Source of the DNA: Leptospira idonii
GTDB taxonomy: Bacteria > Spirochaetota > Leptospiria > Leptospirales > Leptospiraceae
Assembly: GCF_004770995.1 (NCBI RefSeq)
Contig: NZ_RQHW01000010.1
Span: forward strand, 62,001-126,000
Direction of reading: 5' to 3'
Length of the DNA stretch: 64,000 nucleotides
Both the position numbers and the translations under genes were made by a program. Every line of letters begins with the position of its first letter. Position 1 is the first letter of the stretch. Positions 1-8,423 of the stretch are shown piece after piece. The notes below the pieces were generated by a model. The model saw only the letters and a program-made list of their open reading frames with translations, did not search any database and had not been told where the DNA came from.

Positions 1-10
1 ACCAGGTTAA

Positions 11-83
11 GCTCCCGTAGCTCAGGTGGATAGAGCGATAGTTTCCTAAACTGTGCGCACAGGTTCGAGTCCTGTCGGGGGCA
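11..83 (+). tRNA. tRNA-Arg (anticodon CCT)
   Basis: A full cloverleaf can be drawn. The acceptor stem pairs 11-17 with 76-82 (one G-T wobble). The D arm pairs 20-23 with 33-36. The anticodon stem pairs 38-42 with 50-54 around loop TTCCTAA, giving anticodon CCT at 45-47, which reads AGG. The T arm pairs 59-63 with 71-75 around TTCGAGT. The discriminator is A83 and no CCA is encoded. prmC begins only six bases downstream, so the two are probably co-transcribed and separated by tRNA processing. Confidence 0.95.
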
Positions 84-89
84 AAAAAT

Positions 90-962
90 ATGTCCGAACC
101 AAATACACTTCTATACTACCTGAAACGTTCTACAGACTTTTTAGAAAAAAAAGGGATTCCCAATCCCAGAGTTGACGCAGAATGGTTGTTAGCTGACTTA
201 CTAAATCTTCCCAGAATCAAACTTTACTCTCAATTCGAAATGCCTCTAGATCCCAAAGAAATAGAGGTCTATAGAGAAAGAATTGTAGAAAGATCCAAAA
301 GAAAACCGGTCGCATACATCACCGGCAAAAAAGGTTTTCATAAATTCGATTTTTACGTCAACGAACACACATTAATCCCTCGCCCTGAAACGGAAGAACT
401 GGTGGATTGGTTTCACAAGGAATCGAAAATACTTTTCCCGGATAAAACAGATCTAAAAATTTTGGATTTATGCACAGGTAGCGGATGTATTGCGGTCTCC
501 TTGTCCAGGCTTCTACCCGATTCTGAAATTTGGGCCAGCGATATTTCTCAAGAAGCATTGTTAGTTGCCAAGAAGAACGACGAAGAAGTGACTCCTCCGG
601 GGCGAACTCCGGTTCGTTATATAGAGTCCGATCTCTTTCAAAAAATTGACACGAATCTAAAATTTCATGCGATTCTTTCGAATCCCCCTTATATCCCTTC
701 CGAGGAAAAAAAAGAAATTATGGAAGATGTCCTGAATTTCGAGCCACACCTTGCCTTGTTCATTGATGATTTCAAAAATTTCCACAAACCTTTGTTAGAG
801 ACAGCGATCACCTATCTGGAAACAGGAGGGATTTTGGCACTGGAAACCCATCCCGATTTCGCCGACTGGCTTCTCCAAGAAGGGCAAAATTTAGGTTACC
901 GAAGCGGAACCATCAGAGAAGACAGCTCTCAAAAACAGAGATTTGTGATCCTAAAAAGATAA
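90..962 (+). CDS. prmC: Peptide chain release factor N5-glutamine methyltransferase PrmC
   Basis: This enzyme methylates the glutamine of the GGQ motif in release factors RF1/RF2, using S-adenosylmethionine, in the cytosol. At 290 aa it has the normal family length. The N-terminal helical domain is followed by a class I methyltransferase fold with the SAM loop LDLCTGSGC near residues 124-132 and the diagnostic catalytic NPPYIP near 197-202. The ATG at 90 lies six bases after the tRNA-Arg gene with no clear Shine-Dalgarno sequence, so translation probably starts on a processed, short-leader transcript. A dispersed repeat begins at its stop codon. Confidence 0.95.
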   Translation: MSEPNTLLYYLKRSTDFLEKKGIPNPRVDAEWLLADLLNLPRIKLYSQFEMPLDPKEIEVYRERIVERSKRKPVAYITGKKGFHKFDFYVNEHTLIPRPETEELVDWFHKESKILFPDKTDLKILDLCTGSGCIAVSLSRLLPDSEIWASDISQEALLVAKKNDEEVTPPGRTPVRYIESDLFQKIDTNLKFHAILSNPPYIPSEEKKEIMEDVLNFEPHLALFIDDFKNFHKPLLETAITYLETGGILALETHPDFADWLLQEGQNLGYRSGTIREDSSQKQRFVILKR

Positions 963-1098
963 AAAGGTGCAAAGAATCGGTCAAAAAAGCGAAAAGAAAA
1001 AACTAAGAAAAACTCTTTTCGCAAAACGAAGGATCTGATATAGGGAGGAAAGGGACTGCCCACGAACCACTCCCCTCCACCCTAACTCGGGCGGGGGC
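963..1098 (+). repeat. Dispersed repeat family R1, copy 1
   Basis: About 136 bp starting right at the prmC stop codon closely matches 49409-49545, which lies at the same place relative to another stop codon. The last 47 bases (1052-1098) are identical to 49499-49545. The 5' part is purine-rich and more divergent. The 3' end folds as a C-rich/G-rich hairpin (about 1069-1098), but unlike copy 2 the sequence diverges right after GGCGGGGGC. It may act as a transcription-terminating or mRNA-stabilising 3' element. No coding capacity is seen. Confidence 0.8.
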
Positions 1099-1187
1099 TT
1101 TAAGATTCACACCACCACCTAACTCTGAATAACCCTCTGGGCGCCTCGAAATCAAACTTCATCCTCAACTTTTTTCTACTTCTCGAA

Positions 1188-1280
1188 CGGGCTATCCGCT
1201 CCAATCAAACGAAACAGGATGTTCCGCGACCGAGAACTTGAGATAGATTTCGTTTGATTTCCGCTTCTATCCCTGGCGCA
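1188..1280 (+). repeat. Dispersed hairpin repeat family R2, copy A
   Basis: The element is bounded by a conserved left box (CGGGCTATCCGCT) and right box (CTTCTATCCCT..CGCA), with internal inverted arms AATCAAACGAAA and TTTCGTTTGATT (1203-1214 with 1247-1258). The centre contains AACAGGATGTT. It shares boxes, arms and much of the centre with 9908-10051, and its outer boxes with 61116-61177. It ends 10 bp downstream of the stop of the minus-strand lipoprotein gene. Together with the R1 copy it fills the 327-bp gap between prmC and that gene; the stretch 1099-1187 holds nothing else I can support. Confidence 0.75.
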
Positions 1281-1289
1281 GAAATCAAT

Positions 1290-2624
1290 CTAAGGCCCGC
1301 TCACGCACCTGGTAGAGTAAGCGCCCGCTTTGGAATACATATTCGTAATTCCTGTATTCGAGTTTACGATGAATGCATTCCCATTGGCGGATGCATTTGT
1401 AGTGCTGGACCAATAGACATTCGAAGAATTAGGAAAAAAGGAAGAATCAAAAACAACGCCTGTTTTGCCGTAATTCGTAAGACTCAGCAATTCGTTTTTA
1501 TTGGGAAGCCTCCAAGACCTGCCGGCTAAACCTAAAGAATTACATTCATTCAAAGCTTGTTGCCAAGTGCGCCCAACGGGGGAGGCGGGACTACAGCCAG
1601 GATAACTTTGACCGTAACTGCATGTCTGCCAAATCAAACGAGTGAATTTATCTTTAACTGTCCCATTTCCGTAATCCACATAACTAAAACTTGGTGAAAT
1701 AGAATCTCCTCTGACACAGCGAACATACCTTGTATTGGCACCGGTAGCGGAAGTGTCTGCGGAACTAGTCTGAAAACTGATGGTCATTTTATTTCCAGAG
1801 GTGGCGACATCGTCGGTGGAGGTCCAATATGGAGTGGAAGTATTGGTTCCGGGAAAAAAAGTTCCGTCAATGAAAGGAGTCGCTCCTACGCCCTGGTCCA
1901 TGATCGTATACAGTTCATAGACGGAAGGAAGTCTCATTCCAATCGCCTGACAGCTGCTCACAGCATTTGTATACGTATAAAGAACGTTCCCCGTAGCACA
2001 CCCTACACCGGAACTTCCCAAAGTACATTTTCCCCACAGAAGCCCAGTGGTAGTATCCAAAATAGTTCCGTCCCCTTTGTCTTCGTAACCTCTTGCCAGA
2101 TAATAACGAAAATCCCCGTCCTGTCTGGGAAAGGTAGCGTCACCGCAGGAAATGGAAGTGGTTAGATTATAACATAAGGACTGATTCGTGCGGATCAGCC
2201 CAAGAGCATTCCCTCCCAAAGAAACCACCTGGATTTGAATGACTGTAGAGCCGGGTTTTCCTGAAACGGAAGCATTTATCGAATAACTCGTATTTGTTTG
2301 AAGAGAAACGGGAGCTCCGGAAATGGAACAATCCGAACCTAAGATCAATCCGGAAGGCAAAGAGGGAGAGGAAGAACAGGAAGTGATTTCTCCAGAGTTT
2401 GAAGGAATCATAGAATCCACATTCGCCAAACGATATAAAGTATAAACGGATTCGGCGTAATTAGGCCCTGGTCCGGAAAGACAATACCCGCTCATCACAC
2501 ATTTTACGAATTGAGTAGGTAAAAAAGATTTTGACCTGCCGTCTTCGGAATGATTCAAAACGGGAGGATTGCAAAAAGAATAAAGAAGGGAAAATAGAAG
2601 AATAAAAACGATTCTAGGGAGCAC
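1290..2624 (-). CDS. Lipoprotein with two DUF1566 (Lcl C-terminal-like) domains
   Basis: This is a predicted surface or periplasmic lipoprotein of unknown function. The N-terminus is a hydrophobic signal peptide ending LLYSFC, with Cys18 the likely lipidated residue. Residues about 95-140 look like a putative-Ig (He_PIG-type) module. Two related modules follow, near 183-305 and 320-440, each starting with a D/NGT(I/V)xD..T.L.W pattern and carrying paired cysteines and the LPS/LPN..EL segment typical of DUF1566. Such proteins are common in Leptospira. It is encoded convergently towards prmC, and the R2 hairpin element lies just past its stop. The start is the first ATG that includes the signal peptide. 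Confidence 0.8.
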   Translation of the reverse strand: MLPRIVFILLFSLLYSFCNPPVLNHSEDGRSKSFLPTQFVKCVMSGYCLSGPGPNYAESVYTLYRLANVDSMIPSNSGEITSCSSSPSLPSGLILGSDCSISGAPVSLQTNTSYSINASVSGKPGSTVIQIQVVSLGGNALGLIRTNQSLCYNLTTSISCGDATFPRQDGDFRYYLARGYEDKGDGTILDTTTGLLWGKCTLGSSGVGCATGNVLYTYTNAVSSCQAIGMRLPSVYELYTIMDQGVGATPFIDGTFFPGTNTSTPYWTSTDDVATSGNKMTISFQTSSADTSATGANTRYVRCVRGDSISPSFSYVDYGNGTVKDKFTRLIWQTCSYGQSYPGCSPASPVGRTWQQALNECNSLGLAGRSWRLPNKNELLSLTNYGKTGVVFDSSFFPNSSNVYWSSTTNASANGNAFIVNSNTGITNMYSKAGAYSTRCVSGP

Positions 2625-2705
2625 CGAGAGAATGGTGTTTTCAAAACGATCTAAGGTAAATCAATTTTTGTTCCCCTTACAGGGGTTCGGGTCGTAGGAA
2701 AGAAA

Positions 2706-2752
2706 TTTCCCGGCCAATCCCCGCCGAAGAACGGCGGCAAACAACCGGGAAA
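2706..2752 (-). terminator. Nested hairpin, probable mdh terminator
   Basis: Outer arms TTTCCCGG (2706-2713) and CCGGGAAA (2745-2752) enclose inner arms CCGCCG (2721-2726) and CGGCGG (2732-2737). On the minus strand the hairpin begins 12 bases after the mdh stop and is followed by TTTCTTTCC. The weak T-run lowers confidence. Confidence 0.6.
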
Positions 2753-2763
2753 GGAAGAAAATG

Positions 2764-3744
2764 TTAGATCATATCCTTCACTTCAGCTTTTTCTTCTTGG
2801 AGTTCTTTCAAAGTAAGATCGAACTTTTCTTTTCCGAAAGAATTTAATTCCAAACCTGTTACGATTTCGACTTTCTTTCCATCGGAACGAAGAGGGTATC
2901 CGAAGATCAGACCTTTGTCCACTCCGTATTCACCGTTGGAGTAAGTAGCGGCGCTGAACCAATCCCCTGCTTTTGTAGGAGTTACGATATTATGAACCGT
3001 ATCTACAACTGCATTCGCAGCGGAAGCAGCGGAAGAAGCTCCTCTGGCAGCAATGATCGCAGCTCCTCTTTTTTGTACTGTAGAGATGAACTCTCCTTTC
3101 AACCATTCGTGGTCGGAGATCGCATCCGTAGCAGGTTTTCCGTTGATCTTAGCATTGTAAAAATCAGGATATTGAGTAGCAGAGTGGTTTCCCCAAATCG
3201 CAACATTGGAAACATTTTTAACGGCAACTCCGGCTTTTTGCGCCAATTGCGTTTTCGCACGGTTTTCATCCAAACCGGTCATTGCAAACCAACGATCGGA
3301 AGGAACTCCTTTTGCGTTGTTCATAGCGATGAGTGCGTTCGTATTACAAGGGTTACCGACAACAAGAACTCTTACGTCGGAGTTAGCGTTCTTTTCAATC
3401 GCCTTTCCTTGTGTCGTAAAAATTCCTCCGTTGATTTTCAAAAGATCCCCTCTTTCCATCCCCGCCTTTCTAGGAACGGAACCGACAAGAAGCGCCCAAT
3501 TGATGTCACGGAAAGCTTCGTCGATATTGGAAGTCACCGTAACTTTTTGAAGAAGAGGGAAAGCGCAATCGTCTAACTCCATAATCACGCCTTTTGCAGC
3601 AGGAAGAGCTTGCTCAAGTTCCAATAATTGAAGTTCTACGGCAGTGTCCGGACCGAACATTTGACCTGAAGCGATTCTAAACAATAACGCATAACCGATT
3701 TGGCCGGCTGCCCCTGTAACTGCTACTTTAACTGTATTACCCAT
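2764..3744 (-). CDS. mdh: Malate dehydrogenase
   Basis: It oxidises malate to oxaloacetate with NAD+ in the TCA cycle, in the cytosol. At 326 aa it belongs to the bacterial/cytosolic-type MDH branch. The NAD-binding loop TGAAGQIG is at residues 10-17. Substrate-binding arginines lie in [11 protein letters not shown] (Arg92, Arg98), Arg162 lies in GLDENRAK, and the catalytic histidine is His187 in [11 protein letters not shown]. The gene starts about 20 bp after a DsbA-family gene on the same strand and is probably co-transcribed with it. An AGGAG lies upstream of the ATG at slightly long spacing. A hairpin follows its stop. Confidence 0.95.
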   Translation of the reverse strand: MGNTVKVAVTGAAGQIGYALLFRIASGQMFGPDTAVELQLLELEQALPAAKGVIMELDDCAFPLLQKVTVTSNIDEAFRDINWALLVGSVPRKAGMERGDLLKINGGIFTTQGKAIEKNANSDVRVLVVGNPCNTNALIAMNNAKGVPSDRWFAMTGLDENRAKTQLAQKAGVAVKNVSNVAIWGNHSATQYPDFYNAKINGKPATDAISDHEWLKGEFISTVQKRGAAIIAARGASSAASAANAVVDTVHNIVTPTKAGDWFSAATYSNGEYGVDKGLIFGYPLRSDGKKVEIVTGLELNSFGKEKFDLTLKELQEEKAEVKDMI

Positions 3745-3764
3745 TTGAGTTCTATTTCTCCTAA

Positions 3765-4820
3765 TTAATTTTTTAACTCTTTTTGAATGATTTCATCGAA
3801 ACTCTCGAACGGCAAAGCGCCGGAAACGAAGATTCCGTTGATAAAGAAAGCGGGAGTTCCAGTCACTCCGACTTTTTGACCGTCTTCGATATCCGCTTCG
3901 ATCTCCGCTCTCAACTTGTTTTGGTCTTTCATACAAGTTTGGTATTTACTTTCGTCCGCACCTGCTTTTTTAACCAAATAATCAACATTAGATGCTGCTA
4001 AATTTCCTGAATTTTCGAAAAGCGTATTGAACACTTTCCAATAAACATCCTGTCCTTGTGTCAGAGAGCAGTTGGCTGCAATATGCGCATACATAGCGTC
4101 TCCATGGAAAGGAAGAGGGAAATCACGGAATACCCAGCGGATTTGATCCTTATATTTTTCACGAAGTCGTTGGTTTACGTCTTGGCTTCTTTTGCAGAAA
4201 GGACATTCGAAATCGGAAAATTCTATGATGGTGATTTTTGCGTTCTCAGGACCGAGAGTAGGATTCCCTTTCGTTTCCACAGGAACACGAACAGCTTCCG
4301 CTTCTTTCACAAGAAACTTCACAGGATATTTAGTAACGATCTGTTTATAGATCTCTCTGCTGTGTTCTTGTTCTTGTTGATTTTTAAGGTAACTAACGAT
4401 TCTCTCCCGAGCGGCAGCCAAAGGAATTCCACCTAACTGGGATTTATTTGCATTATAAACTTCTTGGATCTGAACTTCAGTAGGTTCTACGGGAGAAAAC
4501 CCTTGTTTCAAAACTTCGGAAGGTTTGATATTTTTTTCTTCTCCGACGATTTCAAACAACTTCTCTTGCGCGAATTCGCCCAAAGTGTTTTTGATCAAAG
4601 TCGCATATTCCGACTGAAATTTCGAGTAAGCGATCGGGGATGTTTTTTTCACATCGCTCAGATCGTAAGTTTTTCCTCCGATAGAGACTGCATCTTGATT
4701 CAAATTTGCAGAGATAAAGGAAGGAAGGGAGATTCCGGACAAAATTGCCAATAGGACGATCGCACCCAAAGCCAATTTGGAAAAAGGCTGGTCGATCCAT
4801 TTTTGAGTATTAGTTTCCAT
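3765..4820 (-). CDS. Membrane-anchored DsbA-family thiol:disulfide protein
   Basis: Predicted periplasmic disulfide oxidoreductase tethered by one N-terminal membrane segment (about residues 15-35). A helical region resembling SurA/PpiC-type chaperone N-domains (about 90-175) precedes a thioredoxin-4/DsbA domain with active site CPFC near residue 207 ([13 protein letters not shown]) and cis-Pro segment [12 protein letters not shown] chose the ATG at 4820 (351 aa); the TTG at 4856 would add 12 residues with no better ribosome site. It lies upstream of mdh on the same strand; the functional link is unclear. Confidence 0.85.
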   Translation of the reverse strand: METNTQKWIDQPFSKLALGAIVLLAILSGISLPSFISANLNQDAVSIGGKTYDLSDVKKTSPIAYSKFQSEYATLIKNTLGEFAQEKLFEIVGEEKNIKPSEVLKQGFSPVEPTEVQIQEVYNANKSQLGGIPLAAARERIVSYLKNQQEQEHSREIYKQIVTKYPVKFLVKEAEAVRVPVETKGNPTLGPENAKITIIEFSDFECPFCKRSQDVNQRLREKYKDQIRWVFRDFPLPFHGDAMYAHIAANCSLTQGQDVYWKVFNTLFENSGNLAASNVDYLVKKAGADESKYQTCMKDQNKLRAEIEADIEDGQKVGVTGTPAFFINGIFVSGALPFESFDEIIQKELKN

Positions 4821-4990
4821 CACAACCAGGTTCTTACCTGTAAATTGCCAGAGCAAACGGAAAAAAAGTCGGCTTGAGGTTCGAAAATCCTAAAAAAAAA
4901 GCAAATTTCCTCAATTCATTTTGGGTCTGTCCGATGATCTAAAGGAGAGAAAAGGATTTCTCTCAAAGGAACCTAAAACGGAGGTTGGGT

Positions 4991-5323
4991 ATGAATATTA
5001 CACCCGCAAACGGGGCAAACCCGGGAGTCGTCCCACAAATTCTACCTTCCCATCTGGGCAAACAGAATGGAGAGGACAGTTCAGGAAATCCGGTTCCCCA
5101 AAAACAGGATCTTTCCGTAAATTTGTCCGAAAAACAGAAGGAAAAAGATAAAGAAACGGAAATCAAGCCGGAAGATTTATTACTCAAACCTACTCCCCTT
5201 CCTTTGGAAGAAAGGATGAGCCAAATCATCTCTGCGGAAGAAGTGAAAGATCTTTTATCCTTGGTGACGAGAGCACCTATGGAAGCTCCGAAGGACGAAC
5301 ATAAAGTAGACGTAAAAAGGTAA
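4991..5323 (+). CDS. Small hydrophilic protein, unknown function
   Basis: A 110-aa, charged, Pro/Lys/Glu-rich protein with no recognised domain or signal peptide. The middle is low-complexity (EKQKEKDKETE), and the C-terminal part (about 70-95) could form a helix. The start is the ATG at 4991, preceded by GGAGG at good spacing; an in-frame TTG six bases earlier is less likely. The stop TAA at 5321 is in the same frame as the next gene, so the two may act together. Confidence 0.65.
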   Translation: MNITPANGANPGVVPQILPSHLGKQNGEDSSGNPVPQKQDLSVNLSEKQKEKDKETEIKPEDLLLKPTPLPLEERMSQIISAEEVKDLLSLVTRAPMEAPKDEHKVDVKR

Positions 5324-5365
5324 ACCGTTCTGTTTCTTTTTGCCATAGCCACACAGGACAGTTTC

Positions 5366-5968
5366 ATTTTTATCTTAGTAGGGGTTCTGATCCTATCGAT
5401 CTTAGGACTCTTGGCAGTTCTGTACCAACAATTCATTCATCCCATCCTTTCCAGAAAGGAATCCGACAGATACATTCCCGTTCAAACGGGAGATCATTAC
5501 GATCTGGTGGTAGACGAGCTCACAAGATACGGGCAATTCACCGTAGGATGCAAAACGGGAAATATCGCCACAAGATGCAACGCTATCACGGAAGATCATT
5601 TGATCTTTCAGATTAAAAAAGCAAAAGATAGCGAAGATTATTCGATCACAGTATTAAAAAACGCACCTACTTTCTATAAACCTCCCCGCATGGAAATTTA
5701 TTCCAAAATGGAAGCCAAAGAAACTTTCGACTCATACGAAATCATAGGCCATCCTGCGGAATTCAGAATCTCCGATAAAATCGCAAAAGAAAGGATGGTG
5801 AATTTCATAGAAGTCTCTCTTACCTCATCGTTTTACTTCAATAAGCTGGGAAAAGAAAGAATGAAATTCACATTCACCATAGGCAAAATCCAACCGGGAA
5901 TCAACCGTAAGGTGAAATTCAGAGACGATACTTATGCTTTTGGTAAGGAAGAAGACGATTCAGAATGA
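5366..5968 (+). CDS. Single-TM protein of unknown function, possible AUU start
   Basis: No ATG, GTG or TTG is found in frame between the upstream stop (5321) and a TTG at 5411, and that TTG would cut a clear membrane helix (FILVGVLILSILGLLAVLY) in half. AGGA at 5355-5358, seven bases before ATT 5366, makes AUU the best start. This gives a 200-aa protein with an N-terminal membrane helix and a cytoplasmic domain of mixed beta strands, not unlike PilZ-type domains but without a convincing RxxxR motif. CTG at 5330 is an alternative start. Function is not recognised. Confidence 0.65.
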   Translation: MFILVGVLILSILGLLAVLYQQFIHPILSRKESDRYIPVQTGDHYDLVVDELTRYGQFTVGCKTGNIATRCNAITEDHLIFQIKKAKDSEDYSITVLKNAPTFYKPPRMEIYSKMEAKETFDSYEIIGHPAEFRISDKIAKERMVNFIEVSLTSSFYFNKLGKERMKFTFTIGKIQPGINRKVKFRDDTYAFGKEEDDSE

Positions 5969-6200
5969 TCTCACACTAAAAGATCAAAACTGCATTTTCT
6001 TTCCATTCCAACATCAAAAAAATCAATCCGGAACACAAAGCCGCTTCGATCAAAGAAATCAAAAACAAAGATAAATAAAAAACAAAAGAAAAAGAATATA
6101 CAGGCTTCCAAAGAGAGAAAAAGCAAAAACGACAATGCAAGGTTTTTAGGAAAAAACTTCATTTCTAAGGGAAAATTCTACGGAACCCGCAGGTAAAATA

Positions 6201-7154
6201 TCAATGAAAAGAAATTCTGGTTCCCAGATGATCCGGCTGGATTTTCTGCAATTGGAACTCTATTTTTAAATCATTCATCACGTTTCTAATCTCGGATTCC
6301 AATTTAGGAAACATGGAATTCGCATTTTTTCTCTCCGCAAATACAAGAAGGCTCGGACCGGATCCGGAGAGACAATGCCCTACTCGATCTTTTTCGAAAA
6401 TTTTCAAAAGAGGAAACAAAGGAGATGCAGGATGAATTCGATAAGGAGTGTGCACTTTGTCTTCCAAAGCGACAAGCAGATCACTGAACCTTCGTTTATC
6501 GAGAAAATGCATCCAAGCACCGATGCGGGAAAGATTAAAAATCACATCCGCAGTAGGATATTTTGCGGGAAGAGTTTTGCGGCTTTCTTCCGTCGCCACA
6601 GTGAATTTAGGAGTGAGAACGAATAAAGAAACGGAGGAAGGAAATTTTTTGCGAAAGTAACGCAAAGGTTCTCCGTGAGTAGAATAAGCGAATACGAATC
6701 CTCCCAAATACGCAGGGAGAGTGTTGTCCGGATGGCCTTCCCATTCCGCCAAAAACTGCAAAAACTCTTTTTCACTCGGAAGAGGAACGGAGAGTTTCAA
6801 CTTGGAATGCACTTCTCTTCCCAAACAAAGTCCAGCAACAATAGCGGAAGCGCTGGAACCGAGCCCTCCTTTCAAAGGAAGGGAAAGATTCATTTTACAA
6901 TGATAAGTCGGTATGGATTCGTTCGGTAAAAAATGATGGAAATAATCTTCGTAAGCTTCCCTGACCAAATCTTCTTTGGGAGAAAAAGGAGGTTCTTCTC
7001 CGTTTTTCAAAACAACGGAATAGTCTTCTTTTCCTAAAAAAACGAATTCGAACTCGTTGTATACTTTGAGCGCCATTCCCATCAGATCGAAACCTGGCCC
7101 CAAATTGGCGCTAGTCCCGGGAACTTTGATTTTGATTTTAGGAAGGTTTCGCAT
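6201..7154 (-). CDS. thrB: Homoserine kinase
   Basis: It phosphorylates L-homoserine with ATP in threonine biosynthesis, in the cytosol. The 317-aa GHMP-kinase fold is evident: N-terminal motif VPGTSANLGPGFD (11-23), ATP-binding loop PLKGGLGSSASA (93-104), and C-terminal motif SGSGPSLLVF. Length and motif order fit ThrB. The neighbours are not threonine genes. The stretch 5969-6200 before it is A-rich and shows no gene. Confidence 0.93.
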   Translation of the reverse strand: MRNLPKIKIKVPGTSANLGPGFDLMGMALKVYNEFEFVFLGKEDYSVVLKNGEEPPFSPKEDLVREAYEDYFHHFLPNESIPTYHCKMNLSLPLKGGLGSSASAIVAGLCLGREVHSKLKLSVPLPSEKEFLQFLAEWEGHPDNTLPAYLGGFVFAYSTHGEPLRYFRKKFPSSVSLFVLTPKFTVATEESRKTLPAKYPTADVIFNLSRIGAWMHFLDKRRFSDLLVALEDKVHTPYRIHPASPLFPLLKIFEKDRVGHCLSGSGPSLLVFAERKNANSMFPKLESEIRNVMNDLKIEFQLQKIQPDHLGTRISFH

Positions 7155-7414
7155 TCTTTCGCCCAGGGTTTTCTTTCGGTTGGGAAAATCAATCTCTCTT
7201 TAGCTCTGTGGATTCCCGAAAAGGAAATAGAAACAAAGAAGAAGCAGGATGTTTTTCTTCTTCAAAAAGGACATATTCACCTAACAAATAGAAAATGACA
7301 AACGACTGCGTACTATCCGAGACTTTCGGAACCAAAGAAAAAACGACTCTCTTAGATATCCTTCTGAACAAAAAGAACACACTGTTCATTTATTTTCCCC
7401 TACGCCCTCCTCCC
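7155..7414. other. Intergenic region, no convincing gene
   Basis: Between thrB and the unknown gene at 7527 there is no supported long gene. A 47-codon plus-strand frame from ATG 7295 to TAG 7436-7438 exists but lacks a ribosome site and recognisable content, so I do not call it. The 3' part of the gap holds the sigma-54-like promoter described separately and, at 7448-7487, a GAAGGCC/GGGCCTTC inverted repeat in the predicted 5' leader. Confidence 0.5.
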
Positions 7415-7430
7415 TGGCACGACTTATGCA
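7415..7430 (+). promoter_or_regulatory. Sigma-54-type (-24/-12) promoter candidate
   Basis: TGGCACG-ACTT-ATGCA matches the consensus TGGCACGNNNNTTGCW at all but one position. The GG (7416-7417) and GC (7428-7429) are separated by exactly 10 bases. The predicted transcription start near 7441 leaves an 85-base leader, containing a hairpin at 7448-7487, before the gene at 7527. Confidence 0.55.
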
Positions 7431-7526
7431 AATAGTATAAAGATTGTGCAGAAGGCCGATCCATTCCTGAAAAAGGGCCTTCCGTGCTGAAAAAAAAGAC
7501 AAAATGATTAGTTAGGAATGCAGAAT

Positions 7527-8405
7527 ATGGTTTCAGAATCTTTCAAACAAATAGATCCGGCGGTACTTCTCTGGAAATCCCTCTACAGACAACCTGAATT
7601 TCAAGCGGGAAGCCTAAGACTCAATCAAGACATCACCATTCGTACTTTCAAAAATCAATCCAAAAGATACCTTACTTCGGAAAGATACGAATTCATCACG
7701 GCGATGAAAGAATTACTTAAACCGATCGCCACCCTGGATCACGAAAAGGTAGAATATTTAATATTTAGAATTTTTGAATGTTACAATAAAGAAATGGAAT
7801 ATTGGAGAGATACCCATTCCCGTTTTTCCATGGACATTCTCTTTCAGTTCATCGAATTTTTATGCGCAGATTCGCCAAAGGAAGATCTATCTGTTCTACT
7901 GCAAAAAGAAACGAGTTTGAATCAAAAGGAAGTGGAATCCATCCTTATCCACATCAAAGCGTTCAATAAATTGGGAATTTATTTCAGCAAATCCCCTTCT
8001 TTGAAAAAAACGATCGAAAACGGGGAGCCGATCCTTGCTACTTTAGCATCCGCCTATCCTACAATCACTTGGCTGGCTCTCGAATCCATGTTCTATATTT
8101 TAGTGGCACAGTATGCACTGGCGAGCAGATACTCTTGCGAGTCTTTGTTACGCGGTTGGATGACGGAATACGGTTTTGACGAAAACCAATATGTAGTTGT
8201 GGCAAGTTATTTCCCTCCAGGCACTTCACTTCTGGATTTTAGAGGGAAATATACGAATGCGATTCGAGCCCTGAGAGGAATTTCGGGAGAGAAAAAACCC
8301 GATTACGATCTGCTTCTTCTTCGTTCCATAGGAAACTACTTCAGTTCATGGATCGTAAGAGTGGCACATCAAATGGAAAACGGAAGCGGCTACCAAGCCG
8401 CTTGA
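7527..8405 (+). CDS. Unknown cytosolic alpha-helical protein
   Basis: A 292-aa, mostly helical, soluble protein without signal peptide or recognised domain. The ATG at 7527 is preferred over the one at 7518 because AGGA at 7513-7516 is then at normal spacing. The gene is preceded by a near-consensus sigma-54-type promoter and a leader hairpin, suggesting control by a sigma-54 activator. It is convergent with an acyl-CoA dehydrogenase gene 18 bp away. No function is assigned. Confidence 0.75.
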   Translation: MVSESFKQIDPAVLLWKSLYRQPEFQAGSLRLNQDITIRTFKNQSKRYLTSERYEFITAMKELLKPIATLDHEKVEYLIFRIFECYNKEMEYWRDTHSRFSMDILFQFIEFLCADSPKEDLSVLLQKETSLNQKEVESILIHIKAFNKLGIYFSKSPSLKKTIENGEPILATLASAYPTITWLALESMFYILVAQYALASRYSCESLLRGWMTEYGFDENQYVVVASYFPPGTSLLDFRGKYTNAIRALRGISGEKKPDYDLLLLRSIGNYFSSWIVRVAHQMENGSGYQAA

Positions 8406-8423
8406 TTTCGTTCGAGTTTAGAA

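Noticed and set aside
1254..1529. 91-codon plus-strand frame over the lipoprotein gene end
   Set aside because: Antisense shadow of the DUF1566 gene and the R2 repeat.
5971..6162. 63-codon Phe-rich minus-strand frame
   Set aside because: It is the complement of an A-rich intergenic stretch; no ribosome site or family pattern.
7189..7389. 66-codon minus-strand frame downstream of thrB's promoter region
   Set aside because: Low-complexity Phe/Leu/Ser content, no ribosome site, and no recognisable feature; looks like chance.
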